NCBI GenBank assembly: GCA_029204225.1
Contig: CM055094.1
Location: forward strand, 22,504,657-22,568,656
Source: Diphasiastrum complanatum
Lineage: Eukaryota > Streptophyta > Lycopodiopsida > Lycopodiales > Lycopodiaceae
Direction of reading: 5' to 3'
DNA: 64,000 nucleotides
Made by a program: the position numbers and the translations under genes. Shown here one piece after another: positions 47,101 to 58,049 of this stretch (position 1 is its first letter; the number at the start of each line of letters is the position of its first letter). The notes under the pieces were generated by a model that saw only the letters and a program-made list of their open reading frames with translations, did not search any database and was not told the origin of the DNA.

Positions 47101-50100
47101 CTACTGCCAATAACTCTACAAATGAAGAAATGTATGGTTGTCATAGATGCTTAATTGATTCACATTTCTTTATATTAGAATATCAGTAATAGAGAATAGT
47201 CAACAACAACAACAACCTGCCAAGACCAAACTCTTTTGCAGATACTGCAAGAGATCCAATCACGACATCAAAGATTGTCAGATCCTCAAACACCATGAAG
47301 CTAGGAAGAAGATGCAACAACACCAAGAAGGAGGCTCTGACTCTGTCATAAATTCCCAAGAAGAGAAAAAGGCGTTGATGATACAAGATGAGCCCATTAG
47401 AGATGCCTTGGATTGATACCTTGATTTCAGTGCTTCTCAGCACATGATTCCATGCAAGTTCCCATTCAAAGATCTGACACCAGTACATTTGAAGTATGTT
47501 TACTTCGGTGACTCAAGTGCTCTGCAAATTGAAGGAAAATAGTCTATACACCTTCATCTTCCAAATGGTAAATTGACCTTGTTTAAGGATGTATTGTATG
47601 TACCCAAACCGACAAAGAATTTATTGTCAGTCAGCAAGCTCACTAATCAGGGCTGTAGAGCCTTCTTTAATTCAGAACAATGTACCATTTTGAATAAGAA
47701 CTGTAATAAAGTCCTCTTTGCACACAGAGAAAGAAATCTATATATATTGAGTCATGAATATGCACTTACTACTTATGTGAGTAATTTTGATGCTTATGTA
47801 TGGCATAAAAAATTAGAACACTTAAACATGAGATTAATCTTGTATATGCATCATAATAGCAGGGTCAAGGATATGAGTATTAATGTTGTCTCCAGTAGAA
47901 ATCAGACTGTTTATGAAATGTGCTTACTAGAAAAACAACCTAGAACAAGATTTTCAAAAGGATGAGCCAAAAGAGCTAAGTCCATTCTTGAAGTAATCCA
48001 TAGTGATTTATGTGGTCCTATGAGCGTGCTTTATATTTCATCACTTTTAATGATGACCTCTCCAAATTCACCAAAATCATGTTCATAAAAGACAAGTCTG
48101 AGGCATTCAACAGTTTCAAAACTGGTCAGAGGATCAAGACCCTACGGTCTGATTCAGGGGGAGAGTACATGTCTGATGAAATAGCGGACTACTTATCTTC
48201 ATGTGGCGTGCACCTTCAGTTTGCTGCTAGCTACACATCGCAACAAAATGACATAGCTGAAAGAAAGAATTGAACATTTTTGGAAGCTGCACGATCCATG
48301 ATGTCTAATGCTCAGCTACCCAATAAATTTTGGGCTGAAGCAATATCTACAATCTGCTACTTGCAAAATTATTTCAACACAAAGGCAGTTGACTCTAGAG
48401 CTCCGTTTGAAGCCTACTACGGATACAAACCAAGTCTGAAACACCTACGTGTGTTTGGATGTCTCTGCTATGCACAAATACCGTCTGATCTAAGGAAAAA
48501 CTAGACCCAGTCAACTGTAAATATATTTTCATTGGCCATTCAACATCACATAAAGCATATCGCATTTATGATGTTGAAATAGGTCAGTCAGTCAAGATGC
48601 AGTCTTCCTTGAAGACCAATTTTATGATTTTAAGTAGAAGCAGCAAATGTAGGAGTTTGTTTCAACAACTCCATTTACCATCGATAGGCCTGGACCTACA
48701 GTTTTTAAACCACAATCTAAAGATATGCTTGTCATTCACCCAGGAGAGACATCTACTCAGAAACCTGCTGTTCAAAATTTTACACGACAACGACAACAGC
48801 ATGGTCATTTCGTCCCTCAGGCATTCATCAGTCATGATGAACTTGCCTCTGCTACAGAAGCACTGTCAATGTTAGATGTAGACAAATGGAAAGCTGCCAT
48901 GGACGCTGAGTACAACTCATTGATGAAGAACTATACCTAGAGTCTTGTTAATCCTCCTGTAGGAACAAAGCTCATTGACACTAAGTGGATCTTCAAACTG
49001 AAGCTTAGACCAGATGGATCAATCTCCAAAAGGAAAGCTCGACTGGTGGTTAAAGGATATGAGCAAGTAGATTACACTAACACTTTCAATCCAATGGTAA
49101 AGCATCAATCTATTCGAATCTTGCTGGCTATAGCTGTTGTAGAGGATCTGGACATTAATCAGATGGATGTCCATACATCATTTCTTCATGGATATATACA
49201 AGAAGATATCTTTATTTATCAATCAGAAAATTACGTCCTTCAAGGCCAAAAGCATATGGTATGTAAATTGTAGAAGGCACTTTATGGCCTCAAACAAGCT
49301 CCTAGGGCTTGGTATGAAAGAATTAATCACTTTTTGTTGTAGCACAACTTTACTTCTTGCTCCACATACTCAAATGTGTATCTCAAGTGTAAAGGCCCAA
49401 GCCATGTCATAATAGCCTTGTATGTTGATGATTCTTTAATTATCAGCAATTCAAATCTATTACTGTATGAAACAAAATCTTTGCCTTCAACAAAATTTGA
49501 GATGTCTGATTTAGGCCCAGTTCATTACCTACTTGGTATGGAGATCACCAGGGATCGCGCAAGCAGAAGGATTGCTATAAGCCAAGAATCCTATTTAATC
49601 AATGTACTTCGCATATATGGCATGGAGGACTGTAAGCCGATAGACACACACATGGATCCAGGATCCAAACTATCTAAAGACATGCGTCCCAAAACTAAAG
49701 CAGAATAGAAAGAGATGTGCAGACACCCTTATTAGTCGATAATGTATTTTATGATTTGCACACGAAATACATGTCCAATCTAAGCTTACAACATTGGAAG
49801 GCTCTAAAAAGAGCATTGAAGTACATTCAAGCTATGAAGCACTATGCTTTGTACTATAATGGTAATAAAGAAGTTGCACTTACATTAGTCACCTATTCAG
49901 ATTCATATTCGGTAGGAGACGTTGATATCAAAAAGTCCACATCTGGTTATTTTTGTTTCCTTGCAGGAGGACCCAATTCATAAAACAGCAGAAAGCAAAA
50001 ATGCATTTCGTTGTCCTCTACAGAATCAAAATATGTTGTAGCTACATCAGCAATGAAGGAGATTATTTGGCTTAAAAGGTTACTACAATATCTAAAATTT

Positions 50101-50314
50101 TCACAGATCGGTCCAACTATACTCCAATGCGACAATCAGAGCTGTGTAGCTCTATCTCTGGACCCATGAACTCATTCTAGAACTAAGCATATAGAAGTTC
50201 AATTTCATTTTCTTAGAGAGAAAGTTTAGAATAAAAATGTTGTACCAAGTTACTGTCATACAGATAGTATGTTGGCTGACATTTTGACAAAACCATTGTC
50301 AAGAGAGAAACATT
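47101..50314 (+). pseudogene. copia polyprotein: zinc knuckle to RNase H
   Basis: Order of domains: CX2CX4HX4C knuckle CRYCKRSNHDIKDC (about 47239-47280); protease remnant DFSASQHM in place of the D(S/T)G site; VLYVPKPTKNLLSVSKLTNQ (47573 on); integrase with RSDSGGEYMSDEI and SYTSQQNDIAERKN, WAEAISTICYLQN; RT with KLIDTKWIFKLKLRPDGS, INQMDVHTSFLHGYIQEDI, ALYGLKQAPRAWYE and the catalytic YVDDSLI; RNase H with YSDSYSVGDVDIKKSTSGYF, then CDNQSCVALS and DILTKPLSREK just before the 3' LTR. At least six stops or frameshifts. The gag capsid region is missing: only about 110 bp separate the 5' LTR from the knuckle segment. Confidence 0.9.
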
Positions 50315-51093
50315 ATCTTACTCCTACTCATCCTAACTGTCCTCTGCTTCACTCAAGGAAATCACTCTCTCACCGTCGTTTGTAGTAATGATCCATTTTC
50401 TCCCACAGTTTGCAGAAATACACGCAAAGTTCAAACAAGCAAGGCACCGCAAGGAACCGTCCGAGTCTAGCCTGTGGTCACACTGCGAAGTGGACGAACT
50501 GCAAGAAGACCGAAAGAATACCACAAGTCATCACTTGCGGTCAGCATGCAAAGTGGATGAACTACAGCTTACGAAGAGGACTGACCGAAGGAACACCCCA
50601 AGTCAACGATTGGGTCAACATCCGGCTACGATCGCACCGCAATATCATGCTCCTACACACATGCGAAGGAGATTTTGTACAACATATTTATGTCTTCACG
50701 CTCCACCAATAATCAATCTATGGATCTACTGCTAATTGCTAATGATCTTTTAAATTGTGTAATTAGAATAACATGAGATCATCCAACAACTATATAAGAA
50801 ACTGAGCACATAGAGAGAAAACATGAAAAGAGATCCAAAGAGATCAATCTCTGAGACAGAGATCAAACGACCAAAATTGGTTTTCTAGTATTTGACTCCT
50901 CAGAATTAGAGATCATATAGAGAGACTAAAAGTATTCAGAACTATAGCAATTACTTGTTTCTATAAATAGGATCATGTGCTTCGGCACGATTGTCTTGTG
51001 TTCTGATAGTTGTTATTACAATATTTGTTATACAAAATCACTATTGTTCTTATCAGTTTTATTCATGCTTGAATGTCTCTTACTCTTTCTCCT
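50315..51093 (+). mobile_element. 3' LTR of the 46.3-51.1 kb copia element
   Basis: Counterpart of 46309-47100. LINE coding (minus strand) resumes right after it, showing that the copia element inserted between the LINE endonuclease and RT regions. Confidence 0.8.
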
Positions 51094-52108
51094 TTTCTCC
51101 TCCATGAGTGCAAACTCTAGCCAATCTTCGCCCTCCTTGATTTTTTTCCCAACCTCTCCACCTCTTGAAAAAGGGCTATCCTCTTCTTTGCTTTCTATCT
51201 TGAGAGCATCTTCTTGGTAGTGGCCAAAAAACTCTGAGTCTCCATGATAGCTTCAAGCCAAATCTTCGTGGCTGATGCTCTTCTCCTCTCTACCCTAAAT
51301 AAGATGTCCTTGATGGCTGATTGCACCTCCTCCTCTCAAGTAGTTTGGGGTTGGTTCTAAACCAAGAGCATTTGTGAAAAGTATTTGCCTCCTCAATTTT
51401 GAATAGAACTGGTTTATGATCAGAGAATAGAAAATCCCCTCTCACATAATATTCAGCTATGGGCCATAGTACTCTCAGATTCTGGGAGATGTAGCCTCTA
51501 TCCAACCTAGCTTGCCTCAAGTCTTCACCTCCCTAATTATTGCTCCATGTGAAGTCATGTGTTCCCTCTATCTCTTGAATACCTTTGAGTTGTCTCAGCC
51601 GCATTCAATCCTCAAACTCTCTACCTGAGATAATATTATCTTTTCCTTTGTATCTATCTTGTCGAACCTCTACCATATTGAAATCTTCTATCAATAAAAG
51701 GTTATCACCTTTCTCATCCAACTCTCTCCACAGCTGACTCCTCTCCCCAAGTGTATTCTTAGCATAGACAAAGAAGATATTGAAGATACACCCCTCCCAC
51801 AAAGTCTTCACCTCAGTCCAGTCATGGTTGGCCAGTCATGGTTGGGACCACATATCACTTGTCTCACTCTACTCTCTATTCTCTTATGTATCCCCAAGGT
51901 CTAACCACCTTGAATTCTTGGGTGCTCTGTCCAATACCAATTGTGTGCTCTTGAAACCAAATTTTTCTTGAGATCCTCCCTTGTAACTTTGACCTCTTAT
52001 AGAGAATTGAAATCTGGACTTAGTTGACTGTCCCACATCCACTTACTCCATGATCTTTCCTTTTCATCTTCCGAAAGGCCTCTTGTATCAGCTGAGAGAA
52101 CAATCATT
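51094..52108 (-). pseudogene. LINE endonuclease domain (APE-type)
   Basis: Minus strand from 52108: an N-terminal MIVLSADTRGL corresponds to the LSWNxRGL start of ORF2. A later frame reads GCIFNIFFVYAKNTLGERSQ, LWRELDEKGDNLLLIEDFN (GDFN motif with Glu for Gly) and 51520-51290 reads RQARLDRGYIS and FLFSDHKPVLF (the SDHxP motif). This is the first half of LINE ORF2, separated from RT by the copia insertion and from ORF1 by the gag array. Several stops. Confidence 0.8.
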
Positions 52109-52652
52109 TGTAAAAATTACAGCAAATAAGGATCCTAAAACACTTGAAATGATGAGGTAAACAATAGATTATGATTTCATAAGATTAGCACAAGTTGAAC
52201 CATCAAAATCCATCAAAAATCTATGCTTGAACCTCACTAAATGGCCCAAATCCTTGAAGAAGGCTTCACACGTGTGAAAGTACGGCCTCCCACAGTCTGA
52301 GTACTGTACACCAGACCTACATTCAATCCTATAATCATTAGTAATCACAAGTACTCAAACAATTATGAACATAGAGAGCAATTGCACCATTATGAGAGAA
52401 AAATCATGAAATTGCTTGATTGATTTTGGTGAGATATCATCACCTATATATACATGATCCATCACGGTTTTGGGCAGGTATGAGTAGCCCTAAACCTATC
52501 CCTAATGCTAATTTTGGTGGATCTTTCATCCCTACCAAGTTAGGGTTGGAATCTTGGAGATCCCTCAACAATGCAAAAATTACCAAAAATAGCTCCTATT
52601 TTTTCTCCCTTGTATCTAAGCATAATTTGGACTCATTCCAAAGGTTCTAACA
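52109..52652 (-). mobile_element. Gag-array LTR 1
   Basis: Minus orientation; starts TGTTAGAACCTTTGG at 52652 and ends TTTTTACA at 52109. 544 bp, nearly identical to LTR 2 and LTR 3, with a few substitutions in its last 50 bp. It carries a 14-bp palindrome TTCACACGTGTGAA (52265-52278). The gag reading frame of unit A ends inside it. Confidence 0.95.
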
Positions 52653-53242
52653 CTTAGGTCTTGCATTTGGCTCCTTCTTGATTCCTCGGCCATGAGTGTG
52701 CCTTGGAGTTCTTCAAGTATGGGTAGCTTACCCATAATTGCATATCCCTGAACCAAATTGTCAAATTCAAAGCTTAGTCCATTCAATATGAGTTGAACAA
52801 GCTCTTCATCCTTGATAGGGTCACCTATAAAGGCTAGCTCTTTGTTCAATTCCTTTACTCTTAGGACAAAAGTATGTGCACTCTCTCCTTTCTTTTGATA
52901 GCTTCTATAGATTTGATTCTTCAAAGCTAACATTCTAGTTTGGTTCTTGGATTCATAGACCTTTTGCAAAGTCTCCCAAGCATCTTGAGCTGAAGTGCAA
53001 TCTCCTACCTCTCTTAAGAGTTCATTTGCAACATTCATTTTTATGCAATGTAGTGCAACATTGCACCTCTTGATGTATTTGGCTTTTTCTTGAGGATGAA
53101 TAGGTTCACCCTCCTTACCATTTACAATTTCCATCAGATCTTGCATGATCATGATAGATTCCATTCTAACTTTCCATATGGAATAGTTAGTTTTGTTGAG
53201 CCTTTCATTAGTATCCAAAAGATATGCATTTATAGATGCCAT
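52616..53242 (-). CDS. Gag protein of gag-only LTR element, copy A (intact, 208 aa)
   Basis: Uninterrupted frame from ATG 53242. Starts MASINAYLLDTNERLNKTNY and continues SIWKVRMESIMI (DUF4219), then RCNVALHCIKMNVANELLRE, AWETLQKVYESKNQTRML, NQIYRSYQKKGESAHTFVL and a GLSFEFDNLVQGY block, a complete UBN2 copia gag. There is no zinc knuckle and no protease, integrase or RT; the frame runs through the polypurine position into the LTR and stops 36 bp inside it. The protein would form particles for reverse transcription in trans. Intact coding in this otherwise broken region suggests recent activity. Confidence 0.9.
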   Translation of the reverse strand: MASINAYLLDTNERLNKTNYSIWKVRMESIMIMQDLMEIVNGKEGEPIHPQEKAKYIKRCNVALHCIKMNVANELLREVGDCTSAQDAWETLQKVYESKNQTRMLALKNQIYRSYQKKGESAHTFVLRVKELNKELAFIGDPIKDEELVQLILNGLSFEFDNLVQGYAIMGKLPILEELQGTLMAEESRRSQMQDLSVRTFGMSPNYA

Positions 53243-54053
53243 CTAGTCTCCTAATCAAGGACTTGACACAAATGAAGGTTACTTCTATTGATTTGATTGA
53301 AGGTCTACCTTATCCCACTTCTTAGGGACCTGAAAAGATCAGTAATAGACTTCCTATAAAGATCTAAGAATGATCTCTAACAAAATCAAATCATAGAATA
53401 CTAGAAACAATGCACTTGCTTGATTGAAGTAGACAATACTAGTAGAATTGCCCCTCTTTCTATAAAGAACATTAAAGCTTCCAAATGATCTGATCAAGAG
53501 TGAATTTCAGCAACCTAATATACTTCCAAAATCACTTGTAAAAGATCTAAATGGAACTTAATGAGGATGCAACACAATCTACTATCCAATCACAAGCAAA
53601 AAATGATCAAAATTGATGAAAAATTGATCTAATTTGGTGCATAAGTCAAGCAATGGTTGGACTGAACCTAAATCACTTTAGGAGGTGACTACTACACCTT
53701 AGAACAGCCTTGAAGAGTCCCCAAAACTCTGATCTTCCCTCTCCTTGAATGCTAGAAAGCCTCCTCTATGAAATCACCTCCAAAACTCGCTTAGAAATCA
53801 ATGCTTGGAGCAAGCAAAGCTTGCTATCTTGGTAATGTGAATTGAATTCAACTTTGCCTCTGGTTTTAGACACCTAAACACCTGAAAATGAAGTCACACA
53901 ACACCAATCTCCAATGTATTTGACTCACTTTGAGTTCTAGAATCAATACTAGATGCTAAGATCCAATCTACACAAGATTTAGATCAAAAATTGTGATCAA
54001 ATTGAATGAAAACCAAGGATTTAGCTCATTTCAGCCTTTAGGCTCTGATACCA
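53243..54053 (-). other. 5' leader of unit A with primer-binding site
   Basis: About 800 bp between the LTR 2 end and the gag start. The primer-binding site TGGTATCAGAGCC is at 54041-54053 (minus). No ORF of note. The same leader occurs in unit B. Confidence 0.85.
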
Positions 54054-54597
54054 TGTAAAAGTTACAGCAAATAAGGATCCTAAAACACTTGAAAGGATGA
54101 GATAAACAATAGATTATGATTTCATAAGATTAGCACAAGTTGAACCATCAAAATCCATCAAAAATCTATGCTTGAACCTCACTAAATGGCCCAAATCCTT
54201 GAAGAAGGCTTCACACGTGTGAAAGTACGGCCTCCCACAGTCTGAGTACTGTACACCAGACCTACATTCAATCCTATAATCATTAGTAATCACAAGTACT
54301 CAAACAATTATGAACATAGAGAGCAATTGCACCATTATGAGAGAAAAATCATGAAATTGCTTGATTGATTTTGGTGAGATATCATCACCTATATATACAT
54401 GATCCATCACGGTTTTGGGCAGGTATGAGTAGCCCTAAACCTATCCCTAATGCTAATTTTGGTGGATCTTTCATCCCTACCAAGTTAGGGTTGGAATCTT
54501 GGAGATCCCTCAACAATGCAAAAATTACCAAAAATAGCTCCTATTTTTTCTCCCTTGTATCTAAGCATAATTTGGACTCATTCCAAAGGTTCTAACA
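54054..54597 (-). mobile_element. Gag-array LTR 2 (shared by both units)
   Basis: Serves as 5' LTR of unit A and 3' LTR of unit B: the primer-binding site follows on one side and the gag end precedes on the other. G-box palindrome at 54210-54223. Confidence 0.95.
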
Positions 54598-55187
54598 CTT
54601 AGGTCTTGCATTTGGCTCCTTCTTGATTCCTCGGCCATGAGTGTGCCTTGGAGTTCTTCAAGTATGGGTAGCTTACCCATAATTGCATATCCCTGAACCA
54701 AATTGTCAAATTCAAAGCTTAGTCCATTCAATATGAGTTGAACAAGCTCTTCATCCTTGATAGGGTCACCTATAAAGGCTAGCTCTTTGTTCAATTCCTT
54801 TACTCTTAGGACAAAAGTATGTGCACTCTCTCCTTTCTTTTGATAGCTTCTATAGATTTGATTCTTCAAAGCTAACATTCTAGTTTGGTTCTTGGATTCA
54901 TAGACCTTTTGCAAAGTCTCCCAAGCATCTTGAGCTGAAGTGCAATCTCCTACCTCTCTTAAGAGTTCATTTGCAACATTCATTTTTATGCAATGTAGTG
55001 CAACATTGCACCTCTTGATGTATTTGGCTTTTTCTTGAGGATGAATAGGTTCACCCTCCTTACCATTTACAATTTCCATCAGATCTTGCATGATCATGAT
55101 AGATTCCATTCTAACTTTCCATATGGAATAGTTAGTTTTGTTGAGCCTTTCATTAGTATCCAAAAGATATGCATTTATAGATGCCAT
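54561..55187 (-). CDS. Gag protein of gag-only LTR element, copy B (intact, 208 aa)
   Basis: Identical at protein level to copy A, 1945 bp away. Same start, domain order and stop inside the LTR. The identity shows that the tandem duplication is recent or that the units are kept alike by recombination. Confidence 0.9.
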   Translation of the reverse strand: MASINAYLLDTNERLNKTNYSIWKVRMESIMIMQDLMEIVNGKEGEPIHPQEKAKYIKRCNVALHCIKMNVANELLREVGDCTSAQDAWETLQKVYESKNQTRMLALKNQIYRSYQKKGESAHTFVLRVKELNKELAFIGDPIKDEELVQLILNGLSFEFDNLVQGYAIMGKLPILEELQGTLMAEESRRSQMQDLSVRTFGMSPNYA

Positions 55188-55998
55188 CTAGTCTCCTAAT
55201 CAAGGACTTGACACAAATGAAGGTTACTTCTATTGATTTGATTGAAGGTCTACCTTATCCCACTTCTTAGGGACCTGAAAAGATCAGTAATAGACTTCCT
55301 ATAAAGATCTAAGAATGATCTCTAACAAAATCAAATCATAGAATACTAGAAACAATGCACTTGCTTGATTGAAGTAGACAATACTAGTAGAATTGCCCCT
55401 CTTTCTATAAAGAACATTAAAGCTTCCAAATGATCTGATCAAGAGTGAATTTCAGCAACCTAATATACTTCCAAAATCACTTGTAAAAGATCTAAATGGA
55501 ACTTAATGAGGATGCAACACAATCTACTATCCAATCACAAGCAAAAAATGATCAAAATTGATGAAAAATTGATCTAATTTGGTGCATAAGTCAAGCAATG
55601 GTTGGACTGAACCTAAATCACTTTAGGAGGTGACTACTACACCTTAGAACAGCCTTGAAGAGTCCCCAAAACTCTGATCTTCCCTCTCCTTGAATGCTAG
55701 AAAGCCTCCTCTATGAAATCACCTCCAAAACTCGCTTAGAAATCAATGCTTGGAGCAAGCAAAGCTTGCTATCTTGGTAATGTGAATTGAATTCAACTTT
55801 GCCTCTGGTTTTAGACACCTAAACACCTGAAAATGAAGTCACACAACACCAATCTCCAATGTATTTGACTCACTTTGAGTTCTAGAATCAATACTAGATG
55901 CTAAGATCCAATCTACACAAGATTTAGATCAAAAATTGTGATCAAATTGAATGAAAACCAAGGATTTAGCTCATTTCAGCCTTTAGGCTCTGATACCA
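55188..55998 (-). other. 5' leader of unit B with primer-binding site
   Basis: Same as the unit A leader, with TGGTATCAGAGCC at 55986-55998 (minus). Confidence 0.85.
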
Positions 55999-56541
55999 TG
56001 TAAAAGTTACAGCAAATAAGGATCCTAAAACACTTGAAAGGATGAGATAAACAATAGATTATGATTTCATAAGATTAGCACAAGTTGAACCATCAAAATC
56101 CATCAAAAATCTATGCTTGAACCTCACTAAATGGCCCAAATCCTTGAAGAAGGCTTCACACGTGTGAAAGTACGGCCTCCCACAGTCTGAGTACTGTACA
56201 CCAGACCTACATTCAATCCTATAATCATTAGTAATCACAAGTACTCAACAATTATGAACATAGAGAGCAATTGCACCATTATGAGAGAAAAATCATGAAA
56301 TTGCTTGATTGATTTTGGTGAGATATCATCACCTATATATACATGATCCATCACGGTTTTGGGCAGGTATGAGTAGCCCTAAACCTATCCCTAATGCTAA
56401 TTTTGGTGGATCTTTCATCCCTACCAAGTTAGGGTTGGAATCTTGGAGATCCCTCAACAATGCAAAAATTACCAAAAATAGCTCCTATTTTTTCTCCCTT
56501 GTATCTAAGCATAATTTGGACTCATTCCAAAGGTTCTAACA
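55999..56541 (-). mobile_element. Gag-array LTR 3
   Basis: 543 bp; differs from LTR 2 by a single-base deletion (ACTCAACAAT for ACTCAAACAAT) plus at most a few changes. G-box palindrome at 56155-56168. Beyond its start, nine more bases (CTTAGGTCT) match the inner units before the sequence changes to LINE, so the array edge lies slightly inside the former internal region. Confidence 0.95.
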
Positions 56542-56550
56542 CTTAGGTCT

Positions 56551-58044
56551 ACTTGAGAACATCCTTATGAATGGAATCCTATGCTATTTGGCACGTGTTA
56601 CAAGCCACATCATGACCATCTAACTATTTACAAGTCATATGACCAAAACTAGTCAAGCTAGAATTGTGAATTTTTAACATCATTAGACTTATAATAAGTG
56701 TTTGATGTTTCTGACACCTGAGCTTCTCACCTTTCCCTTCTTCTTGAGTTTGTTGGAGGTGGGGGGGGGGGAGACTTTTCTTCCTTGGTCCTTTTGCTTC
56801 CCGAAAGTCCATCTATTTCCATGATGGAAGAGTTCTCAATGGAGGTAACTTCCAAAGCATTCAAACCTTGAAGATCCTCAGCCTCATAGATCTCAGAACT
56901 CTCCAATGATAAGGGGAGATTTTAAGTGGTAGTTAGGGTATGTCTTTTTTCACCCTCATCACTAGTTGTCTACATTTTTGATATTTTTCCAAATTCTTTC
57001 ATTAACATATTGTACGTCATACCATCTGAGACTAGTGTTGGTCTTGGCTAGACTATTCCAATATGTTGTACAACATTATGGCCTGTTTGCTTCTTGAAAT
57101 AGCAGTTTCCATGTTTGGGGTTTCGAACCTACTTTGGGTGGACCGAGCCTCAAAACTTGATCATTACTCACATTTTGATTGTACAACAAGCATGTATTAC
57201 CTTCCTCATGATGTGATGGATCCTCTAAAGGTCTGTTGTACAACTGATTAGTCACATGTGGATGAATATTAATGTCAGAGTGTGTCTATCTCAACTTTTT
57301 CGACACTTCTGTTTCACTTCCAAGCACCTTTGGAGGGGACAAACCTTGCCTTCCTTTGGGGTCGTTTTGTGGGTATTTTAGGCATGAAATGGCATGCCTC
57401 ATTGAGTCTTCCTCCACCATATTAGCTTCATCTTTTCCCTTTGATGCTACTTTCTTTGCTTGCCTTCTTAGTTCCATAATACTTCTAGGTCCTCTTAGGT
57501 CCCCCTTTCTATTGTAAATAGTAATGCCCTCTTCGTTCTCCAAAGGCCATGTCTCCTTATCATTCTTCTCCTCTTGTTCAGTGAAAAGGCCCTTATCCTC
57601 ATTAGAAAGGTTCTCCAAAATATGAATTCATTCCCTACAACCTCTTTCACTCATTGAGCTTGGTGTTTGCCATATATGCACTCTTTCCTTTGTAGACCAT
57701 AAAACCTTCATCATCTATACCTTGTCTTTTTCCTCTCCATGTTCCTCTTTGGTCTAGATCAGTTTTGGATTGGCTATCTACCTTGCTTGGGCAATCCTTG
57801 ATTAAATTAACCCTTTGTCTATAGTAGAAGCATGCATCAGGAAGGGATTTGTACACCACCTTGATGTTGGAAACATAGGAACTGCCCATTACCTTAATAT
57901 GCTTTGGTAAATCCTTGTTGAGATCAACTTCGACTAGCACTTGAGAAAACCATCTTGGATTAAACCCATTAAACCCATCTTCATTTTTCTGCCCTAAGTA
58001 TTTGCCAATGGGTGAAACCAGGTGATTGATATGATCTCTTAAGT
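56551..58044 (-). pseudogene. LINE ORF1 (DUF4283 / CCHC knuckle protein) remnant
   Basis: Minus strand: 58040-57647 reads DHINHLVSPIGKYLGQ, LVEVDLNKDLPKHIKV, VVYKSLPDACFYYRQRVNLI ending KDCP, the layout of plant LINE ORF1 (RNA-binding DUF4283 end plus a CX2CX4HX4C knuckle), but the second Cys is Tyr and the His is Asn. 57618-57286 is a charged stretch (RQAKKVASKGKDEAN) and 56812-56624 a further Lys/Pro-rich piece, both typical of the ORF1 tail. This is the 5' end of the LINE; its start is replaced by an LTR at about 58050. Confidence 0.75.
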
Positions 58045-58049
58045 GATGT

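Noticed and set aside
56624-56812. Idea of a separate Lys-rich host gene
   Set aside because: Lies in order between LINE ORF1 and the gag array and has the charged composition of an ORF1 tail.
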